A stretch of 64,000 nucleotides of DNA from Modicisalibacter tunisiensis (GCF_020148005.1 NZ_JAGXFD010000001.1:2259739-2323738), one strand, 5' to 3'; counted from the stretch's first letter, positions 52,302 through 63,414 are shown. Program-made: numbers and translations. The notes: generated by a model not told the origin, from the sequence alone.

Positions 52302-53696
52302 ATGACAACGGTGCCACCGGGCTACACCCTGGTCGTCGGTCTGGGCGTGTCGGGGCTGGCGATCGCGCGTCACCTGGCACGACGCGGCGAGCCGTTCATG
52401 ATGGCCGACACCCGGGCCGAGCCGCCCGGGCTGGCCGATTTCCGTGCCGCGTTTCCCGACGTGGCGGTGCACACCGGGTCGCTGACCGAGCTGGACATGG
52501 CCGGGGCTCGGGAGCTGGTGCTGAGCCCCGGCGTCGATCCGCTCACCCCGGGCATCGCCGACTACTGGCGAGCGACACTGGCCGGACGTGCCGATGTACC
52601 GCGGGTGGTGGGCGAGATCGCGCTGTTCGTGCGCGACTGCCCGGGGCGGATCGCCGCGATTACCGGCTCCAATGCCAAGTCGACGGTGACCACGCTGCTC
52701 GGCGAGATGGCCGCCGAGGCCGGTCGGCGCGTGGCGGTCGGCGGCAACCTGGGCACCCCGGCCCTCGACCTGCTGGCCCTCCAGCCCGAGGCGGAGCTGT
52801 TCGTGCTCGAGCTGTCGAGCTTCCAGCTCGAGACCACGCCCGAGCTGGGCGCGGCGTGTGTGGCCTTCCTCAACCTGTCCGAGGACCATCTTGACCGGCA
52901 TGGCGACATGGCCGGCTATCAGGCCGCCAAGCGTGCCATCTTCCGGGGCGCAACACACGCGGTGGTCAATGCCGAGGATCCCTGGACCTGGCCGGCAGCG
53001 CCGTTGTCGTCGCAGTCACGCTTCACCACTCGCCCGCCGCAGGGTGACGAGTGGGGCATCGCCCCGGGGCCGGAAGGCTCGCCCTGGCTGATGCATGGCG
53101 CGACGCCGCTGATGGCGACTCGCGAGATGCGCCTGGCCGGGCGGCACAATCAGGCCAATGCCCTGGCGGCGCTGGCCATGGGGACCTATCTGGGGCTCGA
53201 GTGGCCGGCGATGCGCCGGGTGCTGGCGCGCTTTCCCGGCCTGGCGCATCGCGGCGAGCTGGTCGCCGAGGCCGGCGGCATCCGCTGGATCAACGACTCC
53301 AAGGGCACCAACGTCGGCGCGACCCTGGCGGCGATCGACGGACTCGGACCCACCCTGACCGGGCGGCTGGTCTGGCTGGGTGGCGGCGTCGGCAAGGGCG
53401 CGGACTTCTCGCCGCTGGCCGAGCCGCTGGGTCGCCATGCCCGGGAGGCGATCGTGTTCGGCGCGGATGCCGAGCGGCTCGCGCAGGCGCTCGCCGGGCA
53501 TGTGGCGGTGACGCGCTGCGCGACGCTCGCCGAGGCGGTGGCGCGTGCCGTGGTCGTCGCCGAGCCCGGCGACTGCATCCTGCTGTCGCCGGCCTGTGCC
53601 AGTCTCGACCAGTTCACCGACTATCGCTCGCGCGGCGACGCCTTCCGGGCCGAGGCCCGGGCGCGCGGCGCGGCCGACGAGGAGCGCCAACCGTGA
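52302..53696 (+). CDS. murD: UDP-MurNAc-L-Ala:D-Glu ligase
   Basis: 464 residues. It starts with a Rossmann-like LVVGLGVSGLAIA, has the ATP loop ITGSNAKSTVTTLL and WINDSKGTNVGAT. The loop has Ala where many MurD have Gly (NGKS); this looks like a tolerated variant. It adds D-Glu to UDP-MurNAc-L-Ala. The stop overlaps the ftsW start. Confidence 0.96.
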   Translation: MTTVPPGYTLVVGLGVSGLAIARHLARRGEPFMMADTRAEPPGLADFRAAFPDVAVHTGSLTELDMAGARELVLSPGVDPLTPGIADYWRATLAGRADVPRVVGEIALFVRDCPGRIAAITGSNAKSTVTTLLGEMAAEAGRRVAVGGNLGTPALDLLALQPEAELFVLELSSFQLETTPELGAACVAFLNLSEDHLDRHGDMAGYQAAKRAIFRGATHAVVNAEDPWTWPAAPLSSQSRFTTRPPQGDEWGIAPGPEGSPWLMHGATPLMATREMRLAGRHNQANALAALAMGTYLGLEWPAMRRVLARFPGLAHRGELVAEAGGIRWINDSKGTNVGATLAAIDGLGPTLTGRLVWLGGGVGKGADFSPLAEPLGRHAREAIVFGADAERLAQALAGHVAVTRCATLAEAVARAVVVAEPGDCILLSPACASLDQFTDYRSRGDAFRAEARARGAADEERQP

Positions 53697-54853
53697 TCGC
53701 CGCGCTGCGCCGCCGCCTGTCCACCGACCACCAGCGCTGCGATGGCTGGCTGCTGATCGCGGCGGTCTCCCTGCTGATGGTGGGCTGGGTCATGGTCACC
53801 TCGGCCTCCACCGAAATTGCCGCCAGCCTGACCGGCAATCCCTATTATTTCAGTCTCCGCCACGGGGCCTTCATCCTGATCTCGCTGTTGATCGCCGTGC
53901 CCCTGGTGCGGGTGCCGCTCGCGCTGTGGAAGCGCTATGCCGGCTGGCTGCTGGTACTGGCCTTCGGCCTGCTGGTCGTGGTGCTGTTCGTGGGCACCGA
54001 GGTCAACGGCAGTCGCCGATGGATTCGTCTGGCCGTCATCAACGTGCAGGCCTCGGAAGTGGCCAAGCTGTGCCTGATCCTGTTCGTGGCCCGCTATCTC
54101 GAGCGTTTCCTGCCGGGGGTACGCCGCTACTGGTGGGACTTCCTCAAGCCGCTGGTGATTCTGGTGCCGTTCGGCGTGCTGCTGATCATGGAGCCGGACT
54201 ACGGTGCGCTGGTGGTGGTGACCGGTTGCGTGATGGGCATGCTGCTGATGGCCGGGGCGCCGCTGATGCGCTTCATCCTGCTGCTGGCGCTGGTGGTGGC
54301 GCTGGGCGGCATCGTGGCGGTGGCCGAGCCCTATCGCCTCGAACGACTGACCAGCTTCACCAACCCCTGGGCGGACATGTATGACTCGGGCTACCAGCTG
54401 ACCCAGGCGCTGATCGCCTATGGGCGCGGGCACTGGTTCGGCCTGGGGCTGGGCAACAGTGTGCAGAAGCTCTTCTACCTGCCCGAGGCGCATACCGACT
54501 TCGTGTTCGCGGTGATCGCCGAGGAACTGGGGCTGGTGGGCGCCGTGGCGGTCGTGGGGCTGTTCGCCGTGCTGGTGTACCGGGCGCTGCGGATCGGTCG
54601 GCGTGCCGAGCTGGCGCGATTGCCGTTCGCGGCCTATCTCAGCTACGGTATCGCCCTTGTCTTCGGTGCCCAGGCATTCATCAACATCGGCGTGAGTACC
54701 GGCATGCTGCCGACCAAGGGTCTGACCCTGCCGCTGCTCAGCTACGGCGGGTCGAGCCTGGTGGTGAGCGCGGTGATGGTGGCGCTGCTGGTGCGCGTCG
54801 ATCTCGACACGCGGCAGGTGCTGCGCAGTGCCCCCGGCGGCAAGGCGCGCTGA
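53693..54853 (+). CDS. ftsW: Septal peptidoglycan glycosyltransferase FtsW
   Basis: 386 residues with ten membrane helices of the SEDS family. Motifs NGSRRWI and TKGLTLPLLSYGGSS are clear. It polymerises lipid II at the septum with PBP3. The GTG start overlaps the murD stop (GTGA). The frame is open 214 codons upstream, but that is a shadow of murD. Confidence 0.96.
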   Translation: MIAALRRRLSTDHQRCDGWLLIAAVSLLMVGWVMVTSASTEIAASLTGNPYYFSLRHGAFILISLLIAVPLVRVPLALWKRYAGWLLVLAFGLLVVVLFVGTEVNGSRRWIRLAVINVQASEVAKLCLILFVARYLERFLPGVRRYWWDFLKPLVILVPFGVLLIMEPDYGALVVVTGCVMGMLLMAGAPLMRFILLLALVVALGGIVAVAEPYRLERLTSFTNPWADMYDSGYQLTQALIAYGRGHWFGLGLGNSVQKLFYLPEAHTDFVFAVIAEELGLVGAVAVVGLFAVLVYRALRIGRRAELARLPFAAYLSYGIALVFGAQAFINIGVSTGMLPTKGLTLPLLSYGGSSLVVSAVMVALLVRVDLDTRQVLRSAPGGKAR

Positions 54854-54886
54854 CGATCTTCAACACACTCAGGGAGCCATCAGGCG

Positions 54887-56005
54887 GTGATACAGGAGAC
54901 GACTTCCTCCGCGCCCTTGCGTCGGGTGCTGATCATGGCCGGCGGTACCGGCGGGCACGTGATCCCGGCGCTGTCGCTGGCCGAGGCCCTGACCCGGCGC
55001 GGCGTTCAGGTGGAGTGGCTGGGCAGCCCGCGAGGCATCGAGAACCGTCTGGTGCCCGAGGCCGGGCTGGTGCTGCATCGCATTGCGGTGGCCGGCCTGC
55101 GCGGCAACGGCATGACCGGCTGGCTCAAGGCGCCGTGGCGGCTGTGGCGCGCGGTGGCGCAGGCGAAGCGCGTGCTGGCGAGCTTCGACCCGCAGCTGGT
55201 GGTGGGGCTGGGCGGCTTCGCCAGCGGCCCCGGCGGGCTGGCGGCCTGGCTGGGTGGACGGCCGCTGATCGTCCACGAGCAGAACGCGATCGCCGGGCTG
55301 ACCAACCAGGTGCTGGCGCGGCTGGCGCGGCGTGCCTATGCGGCCTTCCCCGGAGCGTTTCGCAAGCTGGGCTCGCGTCGCGAGGCGATCGTCATCGGCA
55401 ACCCGGTGCGGCCGGCCATCGCCCGTCTGGGCGAGACGCCCCGCAAGGCTGAAGCCATGCAGGATCGCCGCCTGCATGTCCTGGTGGTGGGCGGCTCCCT
55501 GGGGGCGGTGGCTCTCAACCGGCTGCTGCCCGAGGCACTGGCGCTGCTGCCCGACGCACGGCGCCCCGAGGTTCGCCACCAGGCCGGTCGCGAGCGGCGC
55601 GAGGCCACCGAGCAGGGCTATCGGGGGGCCGGGGTCGAGGCCCGGGTCAGCGAGTTCATCGATGACATGGCCGAGGCCTACGACTGGGCCGACCTGGTGG
55701 TCTGCCGTTCCGGCGCCCTGACGGTCAGCGAGCTGGCGGCCGCGGCGAAGCCGGCCCTGCTGGTGCCGTTTCCGCATGCGGTCGACGATCATCAAACGCG
55801 CAATGCCGACTACCTGGTGGAGGCCGGGGCCGCGCGACTGCTGCCCCAGGCCACCCTGAACGCGACCTCGCTGGCCTCCGTGCTGGAGGAGGTCCTGAAT
55901 CCCCAACTTCTCGCCACCATGGCCGGGGCGGCGCGCTCGCGGGCGCGCCTCGACGCCGTCGATCGCCTGGTGGAAGGCTGCATGGAGGCCGCTCGTGAGC
56001 GATAG
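54887..56005 (+). CDS. murG: Lipid II-forming GlcNAc transferase MurG
   Basis: 372 residues. GT-B fold with the GGTGGHV phosphate loop near the start and [11 protein letters not shown]. It adds GlcNAc to lipid I at the inner membrane. The GTG at 54887 starts the protein; its ribosome binding site is poor. The end overlaps murC by 11 bases. Confidence 0.96.
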   Translation: MIQETTSSAPLRRVLIMAGGTGGHVIPALSLAEALTRRGVQVEWLGSPRGIENRLVPEAGLVLHRIAVAGLRGNGMTGWLKAPWRLWRAVAQAKRVLASFDPQLVVGLGGFASGPGGLAAWLGGRPLIVHEQNAIAGLTNQVLARLARRAYAAFPGAFRKLGSRREAIVIGNPVRPAIARLGETPRKAEAMQDRRLHVLVVGGSLGAVALNRLLPEALALLPDARRPEVRHQAGRERREATEQGYRGAGVEARVSEFIDDMAEAYDWADLVVCRSGALTVSELAAAAKPALLVPFPHAVDDHQTRNADYLVEAGAARLLPQATLNATSLASVLEEVLNPQLLATMAGAARSRARLDAVDRLVEGCMEAARER

Positions 56006-57461
56006 CCTGTTTTCCCCCGTCCCCGGCCAGCTCCGCAAGGGGCCGGGCATGCGACGCATCCGGCGCATTCATTTCGTCGGCATCGGCGGCGCCGGCATGT
56101 GCGGCATCGCCGAGGTGCTGGCCAATCAGGGCTACGAGGTCAGCGGCAGCGACCTCAGGGCCTCTGCGGTGACGGCGCATCTCGAGGGCTGCGGCGTGCG
56201 TATCGCCATCGGCCACGCCGCGGCCCATGCCGAGGGGGCCGACGTGGTGGTGGTGTCCACCGCGGTGGATGCCGGCAACCCCGAGATCGCCTGGGCCCGG
56301 GAGCACCGCGTCCCGGTGGTGCGGCGCGCCGAGATGCTGGCGGAGCTGATGCGCTTTCGCCACGGCATCGCCATCGCCGGCACCCACGGCAAGACCACCA
56401 CCACCAGCCTGACCGCGACGCTGCTGGCCGAAGGCGGGCTGGACCCGACCTTCGTGATCGGCGGCAAGCTGACCAGTGCCGGCACCAATGCCCGGCTGGG
56501 GGAGGGCGATGTGCTGGTCGCGGAGGCCGACGAGTCGGACGCCTCCTTCCTGCACCTGCAGCCCATGGTCGCGGTGGTGACCAATGTCGATGCCGATCAC
56601 ATGGGGACCTACGCCGGGGACTTCGCGCGGCTCAAGGACACCTTCGTCGAGTTCCTGCACAACCTGCCGTTCTACGGCCTGGCGGTGCTGTGCCTGGATG
56701 ATGCCAACGTGCGCGAGCTCCTGCCCCGGGTGCAGCGCCAGTTCGTGACCTACGGCTTCGACGCCCAGGCGGACTACCGGATCGCCGACTTCGTGCAGCA
56801 GGCCGGCGAGATCCGCTTCACGGCACTGCGCCCGGAAGGGCATGCGCCGCTGGCGGTGCGCCTGGCGATGCCCGGCGAGCACAATGCACTCAATGCCCTG
56901 GCGTCGATCGCCGTCGCTACCGATGCGGGTGTCGATGATGCGGCGATCCAGCGCGGTCTGGCGGGCTTCGCCGGCGTCGGCCGGCGTTTCCAGGTGCATG
57001 GCGAGTTCGCCCTGCCCGATGGGGATGGCCGGGTGATGCTGGTGGATGACTACGGACATCATCCGCGCGAGGTCGAGATGGTGATCCGTGCGGTACGTGC
57101 GGGCTGGCCGCAGCGGCGCCTGGTGATGGTGTACCAGCCGCATCGTTTCTCGCGTACCCGGGATCTCTACGAGGACTTCGTGCGCGTGCTGTCCGGGGTC
57201 GACACCCTGGTGCTGCTGGATGTCTACAGCGCCGGCGAGGCGCCGATCACCGGTGCGGAGGGACGGACCCTGGCGGGCTCGATCCGGCAGCGCGGCGAGG
57301 TCGATCCGCTGTTCGTCGAGGCCAAGGCCGAACTGCCGCGCCTGTTGCACAACGTGCTGCAGGATGGCGATATTCTGATCACCCAGGGGGCGGGCGACAT
57401 CGGCGGTATCGCCCTGGCCCTGGCCGACTGTCAGCTGGACTTGCATGAGGTCGAACTATGA
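55995..57461 (+). CDS. murC: UDP-MurNAc:L-alanine ligase
   Basis: 488 residues. [17 protein letters not shown] at the N-terminus, ATP loop [12 protein letters not shown], and [11 protein letters not shown] near the C-terminus. It adds the first amino acid of the stem peptide. The GTG at 55995 has GGAGG six bases upstream; a later in-frame ATG at 56049 would also give a plausible protein lacking the first 18 residues. The stop overlaps ddlB. Confidence 0.97.
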   Translation: MSDSLFSPVPGQLRKGPGMRRIRRIHFVGIGGAGMCGIAEVLANQGYEVSGSDLRASAVTAHLEGCGVRIAIGHAAAHAEGADVVVVSTAVDAGNPEIAWAREHRVPVVRRAEMLAELMRFRHGIAIAGTHGKTTTTSLTATLLAEGGLDPTFVIGGKLTSAGTNARLGEGDVLVAEADESDASFLHLQPMVAVVTNVDADHMGTYAGDFARLKDTFVEFLHNLPFYGLAVLCLDDANVRELLPRVQRQFVTYGFDAQADYRIADFVQQAGEIRFTALRPEGHAPLAVRLAMPGEHNALNALASIAVATDAGVDDAAIQRGLAGFAGVGRRFQVHGEFALPDGDGRVMLVDDYGHHPREVEMVIRAVRAGWPQRRLVMVYQPHRFSRTRDLYEDFVRVLSGVDTLVLLDVYSAGEAPITGAEGRTLAGSIRQRGEVDPLFVEAKAELPRLLHNVLQDGDILITQGAGDIGGIALALADCQLDLHEVEL

Positions 57462-58408
57462 GCGTCAGGCATCAGGCGCGCACCGGGGCGCCATGTCCCG
57501 GGCGATACGGTCGCGTGATCGTGCTCTATGGCGGCAATTCGGCCGAGCGTGAGGTGTCGCTGGTCAGTGGTGCCGCCGTGCTGGCCGCCTTGCAGCGCGG
57601 CGGTGTGGATGCGCGCGGGTATGATCTGGCGGCCGGTGGCCTGAGCGGTCTCGAGGCGCTGGCGCCGGATCGGGTGTTCATCGCGCTGCACGGCCGGGGT
57701 GGCGAGGACGGGACCGTCCAGGGCGCCCTCGAGCTGCTCGGGGTCCCCTACACCGGCAGCGGCGTGCTGGCCTCGGCACTGGGCATGGACAAGCAGCGGA
57801 CCAAGCAGCTGTGGCGGGCCGTCGGGCTGCCCACGCCGGAGAGCATCACGCTCGGCCCCGACTCGGACTGGGACGCGGTCGTGACACAGCTGGGCCTGCC
57901 GCTGATCGTCAAGCCCGTCCATGAAGGCTCGACGCTGGGGATTAGCATCGTCCACGACCGCCAAGCCCTGGAAGCCGCCTTCGGCGAGGCGGCGCGCTTC
58001 GACGCGGCGGTCATGGCCGAGCGCTACATTCAGGGTGACGAGTACACGGTGTCGCTGCTCGGCGACCGGACGCTGCCGGCGATTCGGGTCGAAGTACCCG
58101 GCGGGTTCTACGACTACCAGGCCAAGTATCACTCCGACGCCACTCGCTACCATCTGCCCTGCGGACTGAACGAGGCGGACGAGCGTACCCTCGGGGCGCT
58201 CTGCCGGGACGCCTTTCGTGCCATCGGCGGCCGGGGCTGGGGGCGTGTCGACGTGATGCGCGACGCTCGGGGACGCTTCTGGCTGCTCGAGGTCAACACC
58301 GTGCCGGGAATGACCGATCACAGCCTGGTGCCGCAGTCCGCCGCGCATGCCGGGATCGACTTCGATGACCTGGTGCTGCGCATTCTCGACACGGCGCTGG
58401 AGTCCTGA
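57458..58408 (+). CDS. ddlB: D-alanine:D-alanine ligase B
   Basis: 316 residues. [17 protein letters not shown], the ATP-grasp loop [12 protein letters not shown] and [12 protein letters not shown] fit Ddl. It makes the D-Ala-D-Ala used by MurF. ATGA overlap with murC; the gap to ftsQ is 5 bp. Confidence 0.97.
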   Translation: MSVRHQARTGAPCPGRYGRVIVLYGGNSAEREVSLVSGAAVLAALQRGGVDARGYDLAAGGLSGLEALAPDRVFIALHGRGGEDGTVQGALELLGVPYTGSGVLASALGMDKQRTKQLWRAVGLPTPESITLGPDSDWDAVVTQLGLPLIVKPVHEGSTLGISIVHDRQALEAAFGEAARFDAAVMAERYIQGDEYTVSLLGDRTLPAIRVEVPGGFYDYQAKYHSDATRYHLPCGLNEADERTLGALCRDAFRAIGGRGWGRVDVMRDARGRFWLLEVNTVPGMTDHSLVPQSAAHAGIDFDDLVLRILDTALES

Positions 58409-58413
58409 CCCGG

Positions 58414-59142
58414 ATGGCGGCGAGCGGGAGCGGTTCGCGGGGTTCCTGGCTGGGTGTCGTCCTGCTGCTGGTACTGCTGGTGGCCGGTGGCCGGGCGTTG
58501 TGGCTGTGGCTGGATCGGCCGATCGAGCGGGTCTCCATTCGCGGCGAGCTGGAACACGTCAGCGCGGATTACCTGCGCAGCAAGCTGGCGCCACTGGTGA
58601 GCGGCAGGACCTGGCTGTCGGTGGATCTCGGCGAGCTGCGCGAGCGGGCGCGACGCATCGAGTGGCTCGAGGAGGTCCGCGTGTCGCGGCACTGGCCCGA
58701 TGCCCTGACCTTCGAGCTGTTCGAGCAGCATCCGGTGGCGCGCTGGAACGACAGCGAGCTGCTCAATCCCCGGGGGAAGGCGTTTCGTCGCGATTCGGTG
58801 ACGGTCGACGAGCCGCTGCCTGACCTGGCCGGCCCGCACGGCAGCGGTGCGGAAGTGCTGGCCTGGTACGACCGCCTTCAGCGGCAGCTCAAGCCGCTGG
58901 GGCTCACGGTCACCCAGCTGCGCCTCGAGGACCGCGGCGCCTGGCGCTTTCAGGTCAATGACGGCCTCTGGGTGATGCTCGGGCGCAACGACAGACCGGC
59001 CCGGCTGGCCCGCTTCGTGGCGGCCTGGCGTCGCCAGTTGGGCGAACAGGCGTCGCGGATCCGCTACGTCGACCTGCGTTATCCCAACGGGGTTGCCGTC
59101 GCCTGGCATGGCGAGGATGCCGAGGCAGGTGCGGACGGCTGA
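58414..59142 (+). CDS. ftsQ: Cell division protein FtsQ
   Basis: 242 residues. One membrane helix (about residues 11-31) precedes a POTRA domain (RVSIRGELEHVSADYLR) and the FtsQ beta domain with YVDLRYPNGVAVAW. It is the scaffold of FtsQLB. It ends the tightly overlapped part of the cluster; a 212-bp gap follows. Confidence 0.96.
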   Translation: MAASGSGSRGSWLGVVLLLVLLVAGGRALWLWLDRPIERVSIRGELEHVSADYLRSKLAPLVSGRTWLSVDLGELRERARRIEWLEEVRVSRHWPDALTFELFEQHPVARWNDSELLNPRGKAFRRDSVTVDEPLPDLAGPHGSGAEVLAWYDRLQRQLKPLGLTVTQLRLEDRGAWRFQVNDGLWVMLGRNDRPARLARFVAAWRRQLGEQASRIRYVDLRYPNGVAVAWHGEDAEAGADG

Positions 59143-59354
59143 CGGGGGCAGGCGTCTGTCGTGATTCCGGTCACTAATTCCGGCCATCGGGGGCATGACG
59201 AGGTATTTCTTTCGCCAAAAAATCCCCGTATTCTGAGCCGAATTCTCTTGGGTCACGGCCTGCTTGGCGTTTACGTTCTATACTTCGACCCAACTTTGTA
59301 TCTGCAAAAATACGGTTTCTCAATTCAGTGAAGATCGAGGAGTGATCCCGACCC
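59143..59354 (+). promoter_or_regulatory. AT-rich leader region before ftsA-ftsZ
   Basis: This is the only long gap between ftsL and ftsZ, and its base composition is visibly more AT-rich than its surroundings. TATACT (59279-59284) is the best -10 box toward ftsA, and TATTCT (59229-59234) is a second candidate; neither has a good -35. GAGGAG lies 12 bases before the ftsA ATG, farther than usual. I see no other feature. Confidence 0.4.
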
Positions 59355-60629
59355 ATGGCAGGACAATCCAATGCTTCCAATATGGTGGTCGGGCTGGATA
59401 TCGGAACATCCAAGGTCGTGGCGATCGTCGGTCAGCCCACGGACGATGGCGGGCTGGAAATCGTCGGTATCGGTTCGCACCCTTCCCGGGGCATGAAGAA
59501 GGGGGTGGTCATCAATATCGAGTCCACCGTCCAGTCGATTCAGCGGGCGGTGGAAGAGGCCGAGCTGATGGCCGGATGCGATATCCATTCGGTTTACGTG
59601 GGGATCGCGGGCAGCCACATAAGCTCGATGAACTCCGACGGTGTGGTCGCGATCAAGGACCGCGAGGTGACGCCCTCCGATATCGAGCGGGTCATCGACT
59701 CGGCCCGGGCCCGGGCCATCTCCGAGGGGCAGCGTATCCTGCATGTCCTGCCCCAGGAGTTCGCCATCGACACCCAGGAGGGCATCCGTGAGCCGCTCGG
59801 CATGTCGGGCGTGCGTCTGGAGGCTCGGGTGCATCTGGTGACCGCGGCGCTCAACGCGGTGCAGAATATCGAGAAATGCGTGCGGCGCTGTGGTCTCGAG
59901 GTCGATGCCATCATCCTCGAGCAGCTGGCGTCGAGCCACGCGGTACTTACCGAGGACGAGCGCGAGCTGGGTGTGTGCATGGTGGATATCGGTGGCGGCA
60001 CGACCGACATCGCGGTGTTCACCGAGGGCGCCATTCGTCACACCTCGGTCATCCCCATTGCCGGCGACCAGGTCACCAACGACATCGCCATGGCGCTGCG
60101 CACGCCGACGCAGTATGCCGAGGACATCAAGGTCAAGTATGCCTGTGCCCTGACGCAGCTGGCGTCCAGCGATGAAATGATCAAGGTTCCCAGCGTGGGA
60201 GACCGCCCGGCTCGCGACCTGTCGCGTCAGTCGCTGGCCGAGGTGGTCGAGCCGCGCTACGAGGAACTGTTTACCCTTGTACGCGAGGAACTGCGGCGCA
60301 GCGGCTACGAGGATCTCGTGGCCGCGGGCGTGGTGCTGACCGGGGGGACGGCGCGCATGGAAGGCGTGGTCGAACTCGCGGAGGAAATCTTTCACATGCC
60401 GGTGCGCATCGCGAGCCCCCAGAATGTGCGGGGGCTGGTCGACGTGGTGCGCAATCCGATTTATTCCACGGGCGTGGGTTTGCTACTCTACGGAATGCGT
60501 GACGCCAAGCCGGGCGATAACCGTGCGGTGTCCGCCCAGCCCCGTAGAGAGGAAGTCTCACGGCGTGGTCTCAAGGATGGCATCTCGGCGCTGGAACGGG
60601 TCAAAGGCTGGTTCAAAGGAAATTTCTGA
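59355..60629 (+). CDS. ftsA: Cell division actin homologue FtsA
   Basis: 424 residues. Actin-fold phosphate loops [16 protein letters not shown] and [12 protein letters not shown], a 1C domain, and a C-terminal amphipathic tail ([11 protein letters not shown]) that tethers FtsZ to the membrane. The longer spacing to the ribosome binding site may keep its synthesis low relative to FtsZ. Confidence 0.97.
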   Translation: MAGQSNASNMVVGLDIGTSKVVAIVGQPTDDGGLEIVGIGSHPSRGMKKGVVINIESTVQSIQRAVEEAELMAGCDIHSVYVGIAGSHISSMNSDGVVAIKDREVTPSDIERVIDSARARAISEGQRILHVLPQEFAIDTQEGIREPLGMSGVRLEARVHLVTAALNAVQNIEKCVRRCGLEVDAIILEQLASSHAVLTEDERELGVCMVDIGGGTTDIAVFTEGAIRHTSVIPIAGDQVTNDIAMALRTPTQYAEDIKVKYACALTQLASSDEMIKVPSVGDRPARDLSRQSLAEVVEPRYEELFTLVREELRRSGYEDLVAAGVVLTGGTARMEGVVELAEEIFHMPVRIASPQNVRGLVDVVRNPIYSTGVGLLLYGMRDAKPGDNRAVSAQPRREEVSRRGLKDGISALERVKGWFKGNF

Positions 60630-60660
60630 CAAGGCCGAAACTGGCCAGGAGACGGGGCAA

Positions 60661-61824
60661 ATGTTCGAACTGGTAGATAATGCACCTTCCAGCAGCGCTG
60701 TCATCAAGGTGATCGGCGTTGGTGGTGGCGGCGGCAATGCCGTCAATCACATGGTCGAGAGCAACATCGAGGGCGTCGAATTCATCTGCGCCAACACCGA
60801 TGCGCAGGCCCTCAAACGGGTTGCCGCCAAGACCGTTCTCCAGTTAGGCAGCGAAATAACCAAGGGGCTGGGTGCCGGTGCCAGCCCGGACGTGGGCCGT
60901 CAGGCGGCGATGGAGGATCGCGAGCGCATCGCGGAACTGCTGCAGGGCGCCGACATGGTCTTCATCACCGCCGGCATGGGCGGGGGGACCGGTACCGGCG
61001 GTGCACCGGTGGTGGCCGAGGTGGCCAAGGAGCTGGGCATCCTGACCGTGGCCGTGGTGACGCGGCCCTTCCCGTTCGAGGGGCCCAAGCGCATGAAGGT
61101 CGCGGAGGAGGGCATGAAGGAGCTCTCCCAGCACGTCGACTCGCTGATCACCATCCCCAACGAGAAGCTGCTGGCGGTGCTGGGCAAGAGCGCGAGCCTG
61201 CTGACGGCGTTCAGTGCCGCCAACGACGTGCTGCTCGGCGCGGTCCAGGGCATCGCCGAACTGATCACCAGCCCGGGGATCATCAACGTCGACTTCGCCG
61301 ACGTGCGCACCGTCATGTCGGAGATGGGCATGGCGATGATGGGCACCGGCGGCGCGACCGGCGAGAACCGGGCCCGCGAGGCCGCCGAGAAGGCGATTCG
61401 CAGCCCGCTGCTCGAGGATATCGACCTGCACGGCGCGCGCGGCATCCTGGTCAACATCACGGCCGGCCCGGATCTGTCGATCGGCGAGTTCAACGACGTC
61501 GGCGCCACGGTGCAGGAGTTCGCCTCCCAGGATGCCACCATCGTGGTGGGCACGGCGATCGACATGGAGATGTCCGACGAGCTGCGGGTCACCGTGGTGG
61601 CCGCCGGCCTGGACGGTGTCCGCGAGAAGCCGGCCGCCCGCGAGTCGGTCGCGCGGCCCGAGACCACCGACTACCGCAAGCTCCAGCAGCCGACCGTCAT
61701 GCGTCAGCAGGCGGCCAAGGCCGAGCAGGAGGAGACCGCGAAGGCCCGTCAGGAGCGTCGCAAGGCCAAGGACATCGACGACTATCTCGATATTCCGGCC
61801 TTCCTGCGCCGCCAGGCCGACTGA
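60661..61824 (+). CDS. ftsZ: Cell division GTPase FtsZ
   Basis: 387 residues. The tubulin GTP motif GGGTGTG is at 107-113, with NTDAQAL and the T7 region following. A charged linker leads to the conserved C-terminal peptide [12 protein letters not shown] that binds FtsA and ZipA. An AGGAGA ribosome binding site lies nine bases before the ATG. The frame is open upstream inside ftsA, a shadow. Confidence 0.98.
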   Translation: MFELVDNAPSSSAVIKVIGVGGGGGNAVNHMVESNIEGVEFICANTDAQALKRVAAKTVLQLGSEITKGLGAGASPDVGRQAAMEDRERIAELLQGADMVFITAGMGGGTGTGGAPVVAEVAKELGILTVAVVTRPFPFEGPKRMKVAEEGMKELSQHVDSLITIPNEKLLAVLGKSASLLTAFSAANDVLLGAVQGIAELITSPGIINVDFADVRTVMSEMGMAMMGTGGATGENRAREAAEKAIRSPLLEDIDLHGARGILVNITAGPDLSIGEFNDVGATVQEFASQDATIVVGTAIDMEMSDELRVTVVAAGLDGVREKPAARESVARPETTDYRKLQQPTVMRQQAAKAEQEETAKARQERRKAKDIDDYLDIPAFLRRQAD

Positions 61825-61869
61825 TCCATCCGGTCGGCGGGCGTCATGGGCGTGGCCAGCGACAAATTT

Positions 61870-61898
61870 TTGGTTAAACAGGCGTTCGATGGTATAGT
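61870..61898 (+). promoter_or_regulatory. Promoter for lpxC
   Basis: TTGGTT (61870-61875), a 17-bp spacer and TATAGT (61893-61898) lie between ftsZ and lpxC. Transcription would start about 35 bases before the lpxC ATG. Confidence 0.65.
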
Positions 61899-61940
61899 GA
61901 ACACTGTTTGACAATTTATGCAGCAGCCTGGTCATTGCCC

Positions 61941-62855
61941 ATGATTAAGCAAAGAACCCTCAAGAACACCATGCGGGCCACGGGAGTCGGCCTGCACTCG
62001 GGCGAGAAGGTCTATCTGACCCTGCGTCCGGCGCCGGTCAACACCGGCATCGTGTTCGTGCGCACGGACCTCGAGCCGGAAGTTCGCATCCCGGCGCGCG
62101 CCGAGAATGTCACCGATACCACCCTGTGCACGGCCCTGTCGCGCGACGGCGTCAAGGTGGCGACCGTCGAGCACCTGATGTCGGCCTTCGCGGGACTGGG
62201 TATCGACAATGCCTTCGTCGAGCTGAGCGCACCGGAAGTGCCGATCATGGACGGCAGTGCCGGACCCTTCGTGTTCCTCATCCAGTCGGCGGGAATCGCC
62301 GAGCAGGAGGCGCCGAAGAAGTTCATTCGCATCAAGCGCGAGGTGCTGGTGCGCGACGGCGACAAGGAAGCCCTCTTCCTGCCCCATGAAGGCTTCAAGG
62401 TCACGTTCTCGATCGATTTCGACCATCCGGTCTTCGAGCAGCAGAAGCAGCTGGCCAGCGTCGACTTCTCGACCACCTCCTTCGTCAAGGAAGTCTCGCG
62501 GGCCCGGACCTTCGGCTTCATGCGCGACCTGGAGTTCCTGCGCTCGCAGAATCTGGCCCTAGGCGGCAGCCTGGACAACGCCATCGTCGTCGATGACTAC
62601 CGCATTCTCAACGAGGGTGGGCTGCGCTACGAGGACGAGTTCGTTAAGCACAAGGTGCTCGATGCCATCGGCGACCTCTACCAGCTCGGCCACAGCCTGA
62701 TCGGCGAGTTTCGCGGCGTGAAGTCCGGTCATGCCCTCAACAATCAGCTCTGCAGGGCCATGCTGGAAAACCCCGACGCCTGGGAGATCGTCACCTTCGA
62801 GGAGGCGTCCCAGCGAGCGCCGATCTCCTACTCGGCCCCTGCCATGGCCATGTGA
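61941..62855 (+). CDS. lpxC: UDP-3-O-acyl-GlcNAc deacetylase LpxC
   Basis: 304 residues. The zinc ligands are His78 (VEHLMSA), His237 and Asp241 ([10 protein letters not shown]), with the catalytic His264 (SGHALNN). It performs the committed step of lipid A synthesis. The ATG at 61941 is the family start. A terminator follows it. Confidence 0.98.
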   Translation: MIKQRTLKNTMRATGVGLHSGEKVYLTLRPAPVNTGIVFVRTDLEPEVRIPARAENVTDTTLCTALSRDGVKVATVEHLMSAFAGLGIDNAFVELSAPEVPIMDGSAGPFVFLIQSAGIAEQEAPKKFIRIKREVLVRDGDKEALFLPHEGFKVTFSIDFDHPVFEQQKQLASVDFSTTSFVKEVSRARTFGFMRDLEFLRSQNLALGGSLDNAIVVDDYRILNEGGLRYEDEFVKHKVLDAIGDLYQLGHSLIGEFRGVKSGHALNNQLCRAMLENPDAWEIVTFEEASQRAPISYSAPAMAM

Positions 62856-62888
62856 CGCGTTCTTCTACAGGCAACCAGGCATGCTTGA

Positions 62889-62915
62889 CGCCAGCCCGAC
62901 CGGGCTGGCGTTTTT
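62889..62915 (+). terminator. Intrinsic terminator after lpxC
   Basis: A 9-bp stem (CGCCAGCCC with GGGCTGGCG, loop GACC) is followed by TTTTT. It ends lpxC before convergent dciA. Confidence 0.9.
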
Positions 62916-62925
62916 CGTGGGCGAT

Positions 62926-63414
62926 TCACGCGTCCCGGCTGTCGCCGTTCATCGACGCGTGGGCAGCGAGGCGCTCCAGGGCGCGCTTGAGTTGCGGGTC
63001 CTGGGTGTCCCGGGCGCAGGCCTGCAGTTCATCGGCGGCGGGGGAGGACAGCGTTCGGTGCTGGACCGGGGGTGGTCTGACCGGGCTGACGGGGCGCACC
63101 TTGAAGGTCAGGGCGAGCACGGCCTCGAAGCCGGGCAGTTCTCGTATCAGGCGCAGCAGGCGTGTCTGATCGTAACGCAGTGCGGTCAGCCAGTGGGCTC
63201 CATCCGTGATCAGGGTCAGGCGCCCATCCCGGTAGCCGCCCACGAACAGGTGGGGGCGCATCTCTTCCGGGAGATGATGGCGCAAGTGCGCCTGGGCGCG
63301 GTCGATGAGCTGTGCCTTGTGCAGCAGCCCGCCGAGGTCGGCGCCGGAGGGGCCCTGGGGGGAAAGGAGGCGTGTCGCGGGCTGGGCGCGAAAACGCTTA
63401 GCCTTTATACTCAT
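62926..63414 (-). CDS. dciA: DUF721 protein, DciA-like helicase operator
   Basis: 162 residues. The DUF721 core (LLHKAQLIDRAQAHLR, HWLTALRYDQTRLLRLI) covers about residues 25-115, with a Pro-rich linker and a basic N-terminus. DciA loads or operates the replicative helicase DnaB in bacteria without DnaC. Position between lpxC and secA is as in pseudomonads. It is divergent from the small ORF upstream of secA. Confidence 0.85.
   Translation of the reverse strand: MSIKAKRFRAQPATRLLSPQGPSGADLGGLLHKAQLIDRAQAHLRHHLPEEMRPHLFVGGYRDGRLTLITDGAHWLTALRYDQTRLLRLIRELPGFEAVLALTFKVRPVSPVRPPPVQHRTLSSPAADELQACARDTQDPQLKRALERLAAHASMNGDSRDA

Noticed and set aside
52678-52700. Possible defective ATP loop in MurD (NAKS instead of the common NGKS)
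   Set aside because: The rest of the loop and the whole gene are intact, and small-residue variation at this position is plausible in functional MurD; not evidence of a pseudogene.
59174-59413. A 79-codon minus-strand ORF in the ftsQ-ftsA gap
   Set aside because: It overlaps the ftsA start, has no clear ribosome binding site and no match I recognise. The AT-rich gap makes its composition look more natural than other shadows, so a conservation check would settle it.
61908-61936. A perfect TTGACA (61908-61913) upstream of lpxC as a second promoter
   Set aside because: The sequence 17 bases downstream (GTCATT) is a poor -10, and the start point would fall at or inside the lpxC coding region.
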